Positions 1-4,455 of a DNA stretch of 5,039 nt are shown in pieces. Numbering within the stretch: position 1 is the stretch's first letter; every line of letters starts with the position of its first letter. Where the stretch lies: NCBI GenBank assembly GCA_015522865.1, contig WALN01000009.1, forward strand, positions 1 to 5,039. Reading direction: 5' to 3'. Position numbers and translations under genes: made by a program. This DNA is from Microcaldota archaeon. Its GTDB lineage: Archaea > Micrarchaeota > Micrarchaeia > Norongarragalinales > WALN01. The notes below the pieces were generated by a model. That model ran no database searches, was not told where the DNA came from, and was given only the letters and a program-made list of their open reading frames with translations.

Positions 1-109
1 GAATAATGAGCAGTTCATTAGGCTTATTGCGATAAACAGTAAAAGGTTTGCCGTTCCATTCTGCTGAGAAAACCTTATTCCATGGCCCATAGGGCAAGTC
101 CAGATCCAT
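1..109 (-). CDS. 5' end of an unrecognised protein, cut by the window edge
   Basis: Reading the minus strand from an ATG at 109 gives 36 open codons to the window edge, beginning MDLDLPYGPWNK and continuing with VFSAEWNGKPF and TVYRNKPNELLII. The start is supported by a GGTGA Shine-Dalgarno match at 114-118, four bases before the ATG. The fragment is soluble in character, with tryptophans, prolines and alternating hydrophobic residues suggesting beta structure, and it has no signal peptide. I do not recognise the family and too little is present to assign a role. It diverges from the coiled-coil gene starting at 191, so the 81-bp gap between them probably carries both promoters. Existence of the gene is fairly likely from the start context and open frame; function is unknown. 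Confidence 0.6.
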   Translation of the reverse strand, partial: MDLDLPYGPWNKVFSAEWNGKPFTVYRNKPNELLII

Positions 110-190
110 TACTTCACCAAAATAATAAATGCATTAGTTTAAAAAAAACTATGTAGTAAATGTTAAAAAACAAAGGAGATTTATAATAAC
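110..190. promoter_or_regulatory. Divergent intergenic region with candidate TATA boxes on both strands
   Basis: This AT-rich gap separates two divergent genes. For the plus-strand gene, TTTAAAAAAA at 138-147 could be a TATA box, giving a short leader that includes the GGAG at 175-178; a second A-rich candidate, TTAAAAAAC at 163-171, lies at leaderless distance. For the minus-strand gene, TTATAAAT (read on the minus strand, 179-186) is the best-looking box and would overlap the plus gene's leader. AGTTT at 136-140 and AAACT at 146-150 form a small inverted repeat. Assignments are by eye and uncertain, because the whole gap is A/T-rich. Confidence 0.35.
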
Positions 191-829
191 ATGGACCCTG
201 AGAGCATAGTAAAAAAAATGTTGAAAGAGGGAAAGCCAGAAGAGGAGATTGCAGAAATGCTGAGTGAAGTGGGCGTTGCCAACCCCTCAGAAATAATTGA
301 AAAAACTAAGAGAGAAATGGAAGAGGAGGCTAAAGAAATAGAGGAAAAGCCTACAATACAGAAGGAAGAGGGGACAGCGAAACCAGCAGAAGAGGGCGGA
401 GAAGGGAAGATGGCAGAGCCAGTGGAAGAAAAGGCGGAGAAGCCAGAGGAGGTCACGGCAAAACCAACAGCAGAAAAGGAAGCAGAGAAACAAAAAGAAG
501 TGGCGGAGAATCCAGAAGAAGAGCTGGTAGAGGAGATAAAGAAGCCGGCTGTAGAAAAAGTTGAAAAGGTAGAGAAGCCAAAAAAAGAAGAGAAAGAAAG
601 GATAACACCAACTGAGCTGGAGATAACTCAAATAAGCGAAGGAGGAGAGAAAAAAACTACTGTTGGAGAAATGCTAGAAAAAGAAATTGAAAAAGGAAAA
701 GGAGAAACATCTCAAAAAATAGCAGGCGGAGAACTTGAAGACCTTAAAGCACAAATAAAAGCACTGCAGGAACTTAATAAAAAAATCCTTCAGGTAAATA
801 GAGATATATTACTTAAACTTCAGAAGTAG
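191..829 (+). CDS. Disordered Glu/Lys-rich protein with N-terminal helical motif and C-terminal coiled coil
   Basis: This 212-aa protein has three parts. Residues 4-45 form a charged helical motif (KKMLKEGKPEEEIAEML, then VGVANPSEIIEK). Residues 46-160 are a Glu/Lys/Pro/Ala-rich low-complexity stretch, very probably disordered. Residues 182-210 form a regular coiled coil with a/d positions L182, L185, I189, L192, N196, I199, N203, I206 and L210. There is no Phe, Tyr, Trp, Cys or His anywhere, and no signal peptide or membrane segment, so it is probably cytoplasmic. Asparagines at two successive 'a' positions are typical of parallel dimers in known coiled coils. The ATG is preceded by GGAG at 175-178 at a rather long 12-nt spacing. 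The N-terminal motif recurs near the end of the membrane protein at 939-1388, suggesting a shared partner. The family is not recognised; a scaffold or adaptor role is inference. Confidence 0.85.
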   Translation: MDPESIVKKMLKEGKPEEEIAEMLSEVGVANPSEIIEKTKREMEEEAKEIEEKPTIQKEEGTAKPAEEGGEGKMAEPVEEKAEKPEEVTAKPTAEKEAEKQKEVAENPEEELVEEIKKPAVEKVEKVEKPKKEEKERITPTELEITQISEGGEKKTTVGEMLEKEIEKGKGETSQKIAGGELEDLKAQIKALQELNKKILQVNRDILLKLQK

Positions 830-938
830 AAAACATTTCCACATACGCTATGCTGCATTCGCTCGGAGATTTAAACAAAATTTCTTGCTCAATATTATTG
901 CGCTAACATTTCTAAGACTCTATATTGTAATGGACTAT
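830..938. other. Convergent intergenic gap, no gene seen
   Basis: The plus-strand coiled-coil gene ends at 829 and the minus-strand operon ends at 939, so transcription converges here. The gap is AT-rich with scattered short T- and A-runs (for example around 870-885), which could end transcription on either strand. No strong hairpin followed by a T-tract is visible. I looked for tRNA and C/D-box RNA signatures and found none. An 18-codon plus-strand frame at 850-906 lacks a ribosome binding site and is not called. Confidence 0.4.
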
Positions 939-1388
939 TTAACTTGTTCCAAGAACCTTTTTCGCAGCTTTTATAACTGCCTTTCTGTCTGCCCTGTTGG
1001 TTACGTTCATGGAACGCAAAGCAGCGTCGATTTCACTATCTGATTTGCCCTCTTCAAGCATTTTCATTGCGATATTCACCAAATTGGTAAATGTCGTAGG
1101 GTCATAAGTTCTTATACTGCCTCTCTTAACCCTTGCGGTCATTATATTTCCAAAAAGTTGTTGCAAAAAATTTATACCTGAAGTTTGAGGCTCCTGTACC
1201 ACTACAACCGGCTGGGTGGAAGTTGTAGAGGAAGGCGGAGAAGGGGTGGAAGGGGGAGAAGGAGTTTTTGAGCTTTCTGCGAAAAACAGCGCCACAAAAA
1301 TTACAGCAATTGCCAAAAAAAGCCACATTATTTTGAAATAAAAAACTAGTGCTGCTGCAACAATTAGCAACAAATAATCCGTCCTCAT
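939..1388 (-). CDS. Small membrane protein: N-terminal hairpin, Pro/Ser/Thr linker, C-terminal helical motif
   Basis: The 149-aa product begins with two closely spaced hydrophobic segments (about residues 5-17 and 20-37) joined by a short turn at FK. A Pro/Ser/Thr linker follows at 41-60, including two near copies of TPSPPS. A basic region (84-93, ARVKRGSIR) leads into a helical motif at 104-131 (MKMLEEGKSDSEI, then MNVTN) and a lysine-rich terminal helix. The motif aligns without gaps to the N-terminus of the plus-strand protein at 191-829. The hairpin would put both ends on one side; the basic C-terminal part suggests cytoplasmic, which is inference. It follows the 1396-1737 gene with a 7-nt gap and a weak GTGGT site just before the ATG, so it is probably the last gene of a three-gene operon. 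The family is not recognised. Confidence 0.85.
   Translation of the reverse strand: MRTDYLLLIVAAALVFYFKIMWLFLAIAVIFVALFFAESSKTPSPPSTPSPPSSTTSTQPVVVVQEPQTSGINFLQQLFGNIMTARVKRGSIRTYDPTTFTNLVNIAMKMLEEGKSDSEIDAALRSMNVTNRADRKAVIKAAKKVLGTS
1209..1266 (-). repeat. Low-complexity Pro/Ser/Thr coding repeat
   Basis: The stretch encoding residues 41-60 of the 939-1388 protein is purine-rich on the plus strand and contains two near-identical TPSPPS units side by side. It is a flexible linker in the protein and a likely site of length variation between strains by slippage. Similar linkers with different sequence occur in the 1396-1737 gene and in the tail of the 4456-5039 gene. Confidence 0.55.
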
Positions 1389-1395
1389 CTAACCA

Positions 1396-1737
1396 CTAGA
1401 ATATTTTTCTTAAAATATTTATTGGGAGAGTGGCCCATGCTGAAAAAGCTTCCCCTATTTTCTCTTCCCCATCAACATCTCCGTGCCATTCTGGCCTGAA
1501 TTCTATTTTCTGCTTCTTGTATAAGAGAGGGCCTCCTGCAGACCCACCAATGACTGTTGGTTGCTGAGGGGCTTGGGAAGTACTAGCAGGTGTAGCAGAA
1601 CTAGAGCCCGAGCCATAAAGAGAAAAAAGCAGCACCAAGCCAATTACAAGAACTAAGAACATAGAGTGGAGATAGGCAAAGGCAAAATATAGCGCAGCTG
1701 CCAAAATACCCAATGTTATCATACTTGAGGAACTCAT
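1396..1737 (-). CDS. Small membrane protein: N-terminal hairpin, Gly/Ser/Pro linker, amphipathic C-terminus
   Basis: I place the start at the ATG at 1737, giving 113 aa, rather than an in-frame ATG at 1791 that would bury 18 extra residues inside the upstream gene. The chosen ATG overlaps the upstream stop as TGATG and has GGGTGG at 1744-1749, six bases before it. The protein begins MSSSSMITLG, then has two hydrophobic segments at about residues 6-23 and 26-41. A Gly/Ser/Ala/Thr/Pro/Gln linker covers about 42-69. The C-terminal 40 residues are mixed polar and aromatic (KKQKIEF, RPEWHGDVDG, EAFSAWATL) and look like a small folded or amphipathic element. Its plan, hairpin then flexible linker then terminal module, matches the downstream gene at 939-1388. 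The family is not recognised. Confidence 0.85.
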   Translation of the reverse strand: MSSSSMITLGILAAALYFAFAYLHSMFLVLVIGLVLLFSLYGSGSSSATPASTSQAPQQPTVIGGSAGGPLLYKKQKIEFRPEWHGDVDGEEKIGEAFSAWATLPINILRKIF

Positions 1738-2018
1738 CAATAACCACCCGGAACAAAGTTCTCTGGTCCTGAGGGGCCCGTGCTGCCCCAATGAGCTATG
1801 AGAACTAATATCACAAACAGGCCGACAATTACCAGCCAGGAAGGTAAGTTAAACTTCACAACAGCTAGTATCAAGCCACCTATTAAAGCTACCACCCATA
1901 TTATTTTGCTTTTTGAAGTTAATAAAAGTAACACTAAAATTGCAACCGCAATTAAATACATTTTATTTTGAACTGCTATAAGAGCTAGTATTATTAGCAG
2001 CAAAGCGGTGAAATCCAT
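1737..2018 (-). CDS. Small polytopic membrane protein, 93 aa
   Basis: The product is almost entirely hydrophobic. It has segments at about residues 4-17, 20-34, 39-54 and 61-76, separated by short polar turns (QNK; SKSK; KFNLPS), and ends in a small polar Gly/Pro tail (GSTGPSGPENFVPGGY). The first two segments form a tight hairpin like those of the next two genes. The ATG at 2018 has no Shine-Dalgarno site but has a TATA-like box ending 17 nt upstream, so the transcript is probably leaderless. It is the first gene of the unit 1737-2018, 1396-1737, 939-1388, and its stop overlaps the next start by one base. The family is not recognised; no catalytic or binding motif is visible. Confidence 0.85.
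   Translation of the reverse strand: MDFTALLLIILALIAVQNKMYLIAVAILVLLLLTSKSKIIWVVALIGGLILAVVKFNLPSWLVIVGLFVILVLIAHWGSTGPSGPENFVPGGY
1743..1749 (-). promoter_or_regulatory. Shine-Dalgarno site deciding the start at 1737
   Basis: GGGTGGT on the minus strand lies inside the last codons of the 1737-2018 gene (Gly-Gly-Tyr-stop) and six bases from the last G to the ATG at 1737. Combined with the TGATG stop/start overlap, it supports coupled translation and argues against the in-frame upstream ATG at 1791. Confidence 0.65.
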
Positions 2019-2035
2019 GTAATTAATAGCAAAGC

Positions 2036-2045
2036 TATATTAAAA
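2036..2045 (-). promoter_or_regulatory. TATA box of a probable leaderless promoter
   Basis: TTTTAATATA on the minus strand, preceded by an A-rich stretch (AAAACA) resembling a BRE, lies in the 41-nt gap before the ATG at 2018. Its last base is separated from the ATG by 17 nt. No Shine-Dalgarno site lies between, consistent with transcription starting at or very near the start codon. Confidence 0.55.
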
Positions 2046-2059
2046 TATGTTTTGAAAAT

Positions 2060-2308
2060 TCAATAGTTTCCAATGTCCAAATGGCGTCCGAAATATTCTG
2101 GGAAAGTATATAAAAATAGGCCGAAGAAAAGCAAATAGCGAATCCAAATATAGGGGACGGCAACTAGCATAGTTATAATAATAGTGACAAGAAGCGCTAC
2201 TTTTGTATCTGGTATAAAAGAATTTGTCAATTGCTTATAAAGCGTAAAAAAAACTAAAATTAAAACAGCCAAATTAACATCCTGCATGAGTCCAAGGGCC
2301 AGATACAT
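2060..2308 (-). CDS. Small membrane protein with three hydrophobic segments, 82 aa
   Basis: Hydrophobic segments lie at about residues 11-25, 37-54 and 56-70. The last two form a near-continuous hairpin with a proline and an arginine in the turn (AVPYIWIRY). The C-terminus is short and polar (PEYFGRHLDIGNY). The ATG at 2308 has no Shine-Dalgarno site, but a TATA-like box ends 17 nt before it; the in-frame ATG at 2287 has no better context. It is separated from both neighbours by gaps of 41 and 57 nt, each with its own promoter signal, so it may be transcribed alone. The family is not recognised. A role shared with adjacent membrane proteins is suggested only by position and similar size. Confidence 0.8.
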   Translation of the reverse strand: MYLALGLMQDVNLAVLILVFFTLYKQLTNSFIPDTKVALLVTIIITMLVAVPYIWIRYLLFFGLFLYTFPEYFGRHLDIGNY

Positions 2309-2325
2309 AATAGAATATCTACTTG

Positions 2326-2337
2326 TATTTATTAATA
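2326..2337 (-). promoter_or_regulatory. TATA box of a probable leaderless promoter
   Basis: TATTAATAAATA on the minus strand, preceded by CAAAAAG as a possible BRE, ends 17 nt before the ATG at 2308, the same spacing as the promoter of the 1737-2018 gene. No ribosome binding site is present between box and start codon. Confidence 0.55.
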
Positions 2338-2365
2338 CTTTTTGCTGGGAGAGAGCTAAAACTAA

Positions 2366-2722
2366 TTATTTTTTTCTTCTCTTCTCTAATTTCTTTATAT
2401 GCTTGAGCGCTTTTTCCTCTTCAATTCTCGTTATTTTCATTATTGAAAGTATATATTCTCCTTCAAATAAAAATGCAAACGCGACAATGCCAAGCAAAAA
2501 TCCAATCATAAACCAGAAGAACAACTCATCAGCAACTGTTGTTTTCAACTTTCCAACTATCAAAATTAAATTATAGTGTCGCTGTAAAAAGGAGTAAATA
2601 AAATAGGAAACAAATGCGAACAAGATAACTACAAATGTCCTCCACTTTACATCATACCACTTCAGCCTGTTTCTATGAGCTATGTTATAATATTTCAAAA
2701 ACTTCTCAATATTTTTTTTCAT
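2366..2722 (-). CDS. Two-segment membrane protein with basic ends, 118 aa
   Basis: The start is set at the ATG at 2722 because a full GGAGGTGA Shine-Dalgarno site lies four bases upstream. An in-frame ATG at 2752 would add ten residues that lie inside the upstream gene. The protein begins MKKNIEKFLKYYN, has a basic aromatic stretch (HRNRLKWYDVKW), a membrane segment at about 28-46, a 20-residue loop with two lysines, a second membrane segment at about 67-86, and a lysine-rich helical tail at 95-118 ending EKRRKK. The positive-inside rule puts both ends in the cytoplasm. It is the third gene of the unit 3011-3496, 2727-3014, 2366-2722. Its size and two-helix plan are loosely like small secretion or conjugation membrane subunits (PrgI-like), but I see no diagnostic motif. 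Confidence 0.87.
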   Translation of the reverse strand: MKKNIEKFLKYYNIAHRNRLKWYDVKWRTFVVILFAFVSYFIYSFLQRHYNLILIVGKLKTTVADELFFWFMIGFLLGIVAFAFLFEGEYILSIMKITRIEEEKALKHIKKLEKRRKK

Positions 2723-2726
2723 TTTT

Positions 2727-2734
2727 TCACCTCC
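2727..2734 (-). promoter_or_regulatory. Full-length Shine-Dalgarno site overlapping the upstream stop codon
   Basis: GGAGGTGA on the minus strand is complementary to eight bases of the usual archaeal anti-Shine-Dalgarno sequence and lies four bases before the ATG at 2722. Its last three bases are the TGA stop of the 2727-3014 gene, whose final Arg-Arg-Arg codons supply the rest. This fixes the downstream start and implies tight translational coupling. Confidence 0.8.
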
Positions 2735-3014
2735 TCCTGAATAACAAACCAAACCATGGTAAAACTATTGGCAATAAATAGAGCACGCCCGAAGAGAGCA
2801 GAGTCCAGAAAATTAGAGTTGAAGAACCAAGAAAAGGATGCTTTATTACTAAATAGTAAATAAGAACAACTGCCAGCACTATAGTTAGCATTGGAGAAAA
2901 TCCTACGTGATTTTGGGCCCACTGATAGAAAAAGAACGCTAAGAGAATAAGCCAAAGCCACCAGAACACCTGCACCCAGAATATAATATCTCCTAAAAAG
3001 CCGCCAATATTCAT
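2727..3014 (-). CDS. Tryptophan-rich small membrane protein, 95 aa
   Basis: The product has a first membrane segment at about residues 10-30 rich in aromatic residues (VFWWLWLILLAFFFY), a short polar loop (QWAQNHVGFS), a second segment at 42-57, a turn (KHPFLGSS), and a long hydrophobic stretch at 66-92 broken by prolines, ending in Arg-Arg-Arg. Five of its tryptophans lie in the first third, near the expected membrane interface. The start ATG at 3014 overlaps the upstream stop as ATGA and has GGAGGTG at 3022-3028, seven bases upstream. It is the middle gene of its operon and its own stop lies in the next gene's ribosome binding site. The family is not recognised. Confidence 0.87.
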   Translation of the reverse strand: MNIGGFLGDIIFWVQVFWWLWLILLAFFFYQWAQNHVGFSPMLTIVLAVVLIYYLVIKHPFLGSSTLIFWTLLSSGVLYLLPIVLPWFGLLFRRR

Positions 3015-3496
3015 CTTAAACCACCTCCCAGCCTGGCTAAAGGATTTGTGCCAGAATTTAGTTGCTGAGACGCCATCATCTGCTGGTACTGCGCTTTATC
3101 AGCGGCAGATGCGGTTCCGTTTTCAATTCTCTCAAGAAGCGCCTCCTCCTCTTTCTGAGCTGCCTGCATCTGCTGCTCCGCTTCGTATTCCTGAGTACCC
3201 GGCAGTTTTATCCCAAACATACCCACAATAGGAGCAAGACCAAACCAAATAAGCATCTGAAGCTGAGAACCCATTAATACAAATGCAAAGAATATGACAA
3301 CTAATAAAGTTATTGAAATAGTTTGAGCGAATATTAAATAGCCTGCTGCAACTAATGAAAGAGCAAAAAGTAGAGGGATATCTCTAAAAGTCATGTACAG
3401 CCAGAAAACTAAATAGGCGAAAACAATTATTTCTACAACAAAACGAACATCGTTCAAAAAACTAAAAATTCCAAATATGTCTGCAGCCATTAGCAT
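3011..3496 (-). CDS. Membrane protein with charged helical C-terminal domain, 161 aa
   Basis: Four hydrophobic segments are visible at about residues 18-37, 41-57, 60-76 and 80-96. A soluble tail follows with a Glu/Gln-rich helix at 102-125 (EYEAEQQMQAAQKEEEALL) that could be a coiled coil, then NGTASAADKAQYQQMM and a Gly/Leu/Arg end. The tail probably faces the cytoplasm, but topology is not certain. The first ATG at 3496 fits a TATA-like box ending about 19 nt upstream and has no Shine-Dalgarno site, so a leaderless start is likely; the ATG at 3490 is an alternative. It leads the operon 3011-3496, 2727-3014, 2366-2722, with a four-base overlap to the next gene. The family is not recognised. 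Confidence 0.87.
   Translation of the reverse strand: MLMAADIFGIFSFLNDVRFVVEIIVFAYLVFWLYMTFRDIPLLFALSLVAAGYLIFAQTISITLLVVIFFAFVLMGSQLQMLIWFGLAPIVGMFGIKLPGTQEYEAEQQMQAAQKEEEALLERIENGTASAADKAQYQQMMASQQLNSGTNPLARLGGGLR
3022..3028 (-). promoter_or_regulatory. Shine-Dalgarno site for the gene starting at 3014
   Basis: GGAGGTG on the minus strand is formed by the glycine codons near the end of the 3011-3496 gene and lies seven bases before the ATG at 3014. With the ATGA overlap it supports coupled translation. Confidence 0.7.
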
Positions 3497-3515
3497 ACAG
3501 TTATTAGTTCAAATT

Positions 3516-3524
3516 TATTTAAAA
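3516..3524 (-). promoter_or_regulatory. TATA box of a probable leaderless promoter
   Basis: TTTTAAATA on the minus strand, close to the archaeal consensus and preceded by TAAACAA as a possible BRE, lies about 19 nt before the ATG at 3496. It sits in the 32-nt gap directly after the stop codon of the DUF424 gene, giving the membrane-protein operon its own promoter. Confidence 0.6.
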
Positions 3525-3528
3525 TTGT

Positions 3529-3849
3529 TTAGATGTTGTAAATTTGTAAGTGTTTGACTCCTCCAATAGAAAGTATCCGCTTATCATTTACATCAAAAAC
3601 TTTTCTTGCAGCTTCTATCGCTTTTTCCCCTACTAAATTTACTGAATCCGCATTTTTCATCAACTCTGTAGCTTCTTCAACGCTCACTTCCTTCCCCTTA
3701 TAGAAATTCTCATAATTTTTCAAATCAAGAATATCATTTCCTTTGCCGTGTATTTTTCCAAGCAGTTCTTTTTCGCAAACTCCTACAACTTTTGTCTCCT
3801 TGTTATTATAAATTCTAATATGCATTTTTACACTGAGGCACTTGTCCAT
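3529..3849 (-). CDS. DUF424 family archaeal protein
   Basis: The sequence matches DUF424 (PF04242) as I remember it: a small archaeal protein with a VCDEELLGK-like motif near the start, a NLVGE-like motif in the middle and a GGVPHAQ-like end. Here these are VVGVCEKELLGK (residues 21-32), VNLVGEKAIEAA (70-81) and IGGVKHLQIY (95-104), with FYKGKEVSVEEA between. The biochemical role of the family is not established to my knowledge. I choose the ATG at 3849 (106 aa) because AGGCGA, one mismatch from AGGTGA, lies four bases upstream. The ATG at 3825 (98 aa) fits the usual family start about as well; the ATG at 3864 would overlap the upstream gene by seven bases. Proline in the family's HAQ-containing end motif is replaced by lysine here. 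It follows two probably extracytoplasmic proteins by only 8 nt, an unexpected partner for a cytoplasmic protein. Confidence 0.88.
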   Translation of the reverse strand: MDKCLSVKMHIRIYNNKETKVVGVCEKELLGKIHGKGNDILDLKNYENFYKGKEVSVEEATELMKNADSVNLVGEKAIEAARKVFDVNDKRILSIGGVKHLQIYNI

Positions 3850-3857
3850 TTGCTCGC

Positions 3858-4439
3858 CTAACATTTAACAGAATGAATCATATAATTTACAAGCGAGGAG
3901 TCATCTGCCAAATCTTCCGGGATAATTCCAATAATCTCGAGCGTATAATTTTTGCAGGAGATTGTTGTATAATGAGAGATAATTGGCAGACCTTCAATAT
4001 TGTCATTATAATACACTAAATAGGCTTTGTTTCCGTTTATTTGCTTTTCCTGCTTAATTATAACTTTTGATTTTGGAACATCTTTTGTGTTAGTTTCAAA
4101 TATTGACTTTGCATCTTTTGTGAGCAGAACATTTACATCAATATCCTCTGCAAGTCCAGAGGGGTCAGCTGCGAGAAAGCGCAAATAAACATTTGGCTCT
4201 GGAGCAAGGGTCGCAGAATAGCCAATTGGATACTTTAATTCAAATCCATAATTGTAATCTCTGTAGCTAATAAAATTGCTGCCCATGCTGAAATTATAGC
4301 TTTCTGCTGCCTTTTTCAAGCTGTCAGTATAGAATATAGTTTTAATTGGGGATTTAACCCCCAATGTTTGAAATCCGTTGAAGAAGAAAAGCCAAATTCC
4401 AAAAATTATTATTAACAACACAATTAATTTTTTCAACAT
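3858..4439 (-). CDS. Membrane-anchored extracytoplasmic protein, possibly PsbP-like fold
   Basis: The 193-aa product has an N-terminal lysine pair followed by one hydrophobic segment (about residues 4-20), acting as a signal anchor. The rest is probably outside the cell membrane. Residues 58-193 read like a single alpha/beta domain, starting YGFELKYPIGYSATL, a pattern reminiscent of PsbP/LpqN-type domains (tyrosine, hydrophobic strand, YP-GY/W). This likeness is weak and not a firm assignment. Cysteines at 162 and 193 could form a disulfide, and N49 and N164 sit in N-X-S/T sequons that archaea can glycosylate. The ATG at 4439 has GAGGTG at 4445-4450, five bases upstream. It lies 16 nt after the Cys-containing gene at 4456-5039, so the two probably act in the same envelope process. 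Confidence 0.82.
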   Translation of the reverse strand: MLKKLIVLLIIIFGIWLFFFNGFQTLGVKSPIKTIFYTDSLKKAAESYNFSMGSNFISYRDYNYGFELKYPIGYSATLAPEPNVYLRFLAADPSGLAEDIDVNVLLTKDAKSIFETNTKDVPKSKVIIKQEKQINGNKAYLVYYNDNIEGLPIISHYTTISCKNYTLEIIGIIPEDLADDSSLVNYMIHSVKC

Positions 4440-4444
4440 ATTAA

Positions 4445-4450
4445 CACCTC
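4445..4450 (-). promoter_or_regulatory. Shine-Dalgarno site for the gene starting at 4439
   Basis: GAGGTG on the minus strand lies in the 16-nt gap between the two genes and five bases before the ATG at 4439, confirming that start and supporting co-transcription with the upstream gene. Confidence 0.65.
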
Positions 4451-4455
4451 ACTTT

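Noticed and set aside
136..150. Inverted repeat AGTTT/AAACT as an operator
   Set aside because: Five-base arms in an A/T-rich stretch are expected by chance and no second copy is present.
181..456. Serine/phenylalanine-rich minus-strand open frame opposite the coiled-coil gene, and another at 287-631
   Set aside because: They are antisense reflections of purine-rich codons: GAA/GAG/AAA read backwards give Ser, Phe and Leu. Neither has start support, and the plus-strand frame has clear protein architecture.
850..906. Eighteen-codon plus-strand open frame in the convergent gap
   Set aside because: It is short, with no ribosome binding site or promoter at the right distance, and no recognisable peptide.
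1126..1326. Minus-strand frame inside 939-1388
   Set aside because: It is in another reading frame of a gene with a coherent hairpin-linker-motif structure and lacks a start signal.
1738..1791. Longer start of the 1396-1737 gene at the ATG at 1791
   Set aside because: It would overlap the upstream gene by 55 bases and give an unlikely N-terminus before the hairpin; the ATG at 1737 has a ribosome site and a TGATG overlap.
2286..2576. Plus-strand 96-codon frame antisense to the 2366-2722 gene
   Set aside because: It has no supported start and overlaps a gene with a full Shine-Dalgarno site and consistent membrane topology.
2366..2722. Assignment of this protein to the PrgI-like conjugation family
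   Set aside because: Only the size and two-helix plan agree; no diagnostic motif is visible and no VirB4-type gene lies in the window.
2719..2961. Minus-strand frame overlapping the 2727-3014 gene
   Set aside because: The 2727-3014 frame has an ATGA overlap, a strong ribosome binding site and clear membrane segments; the alternative has none and ends inside the next gene's start region.
3046..3277. Plus-strand frames opposite the tail of the 3011-3496 gene
   Set aside because: They have no ribosome binding site, lie antisense to a well-supported gene, and have a composition explained by the Gln/Glu-rich codons on the other strand.
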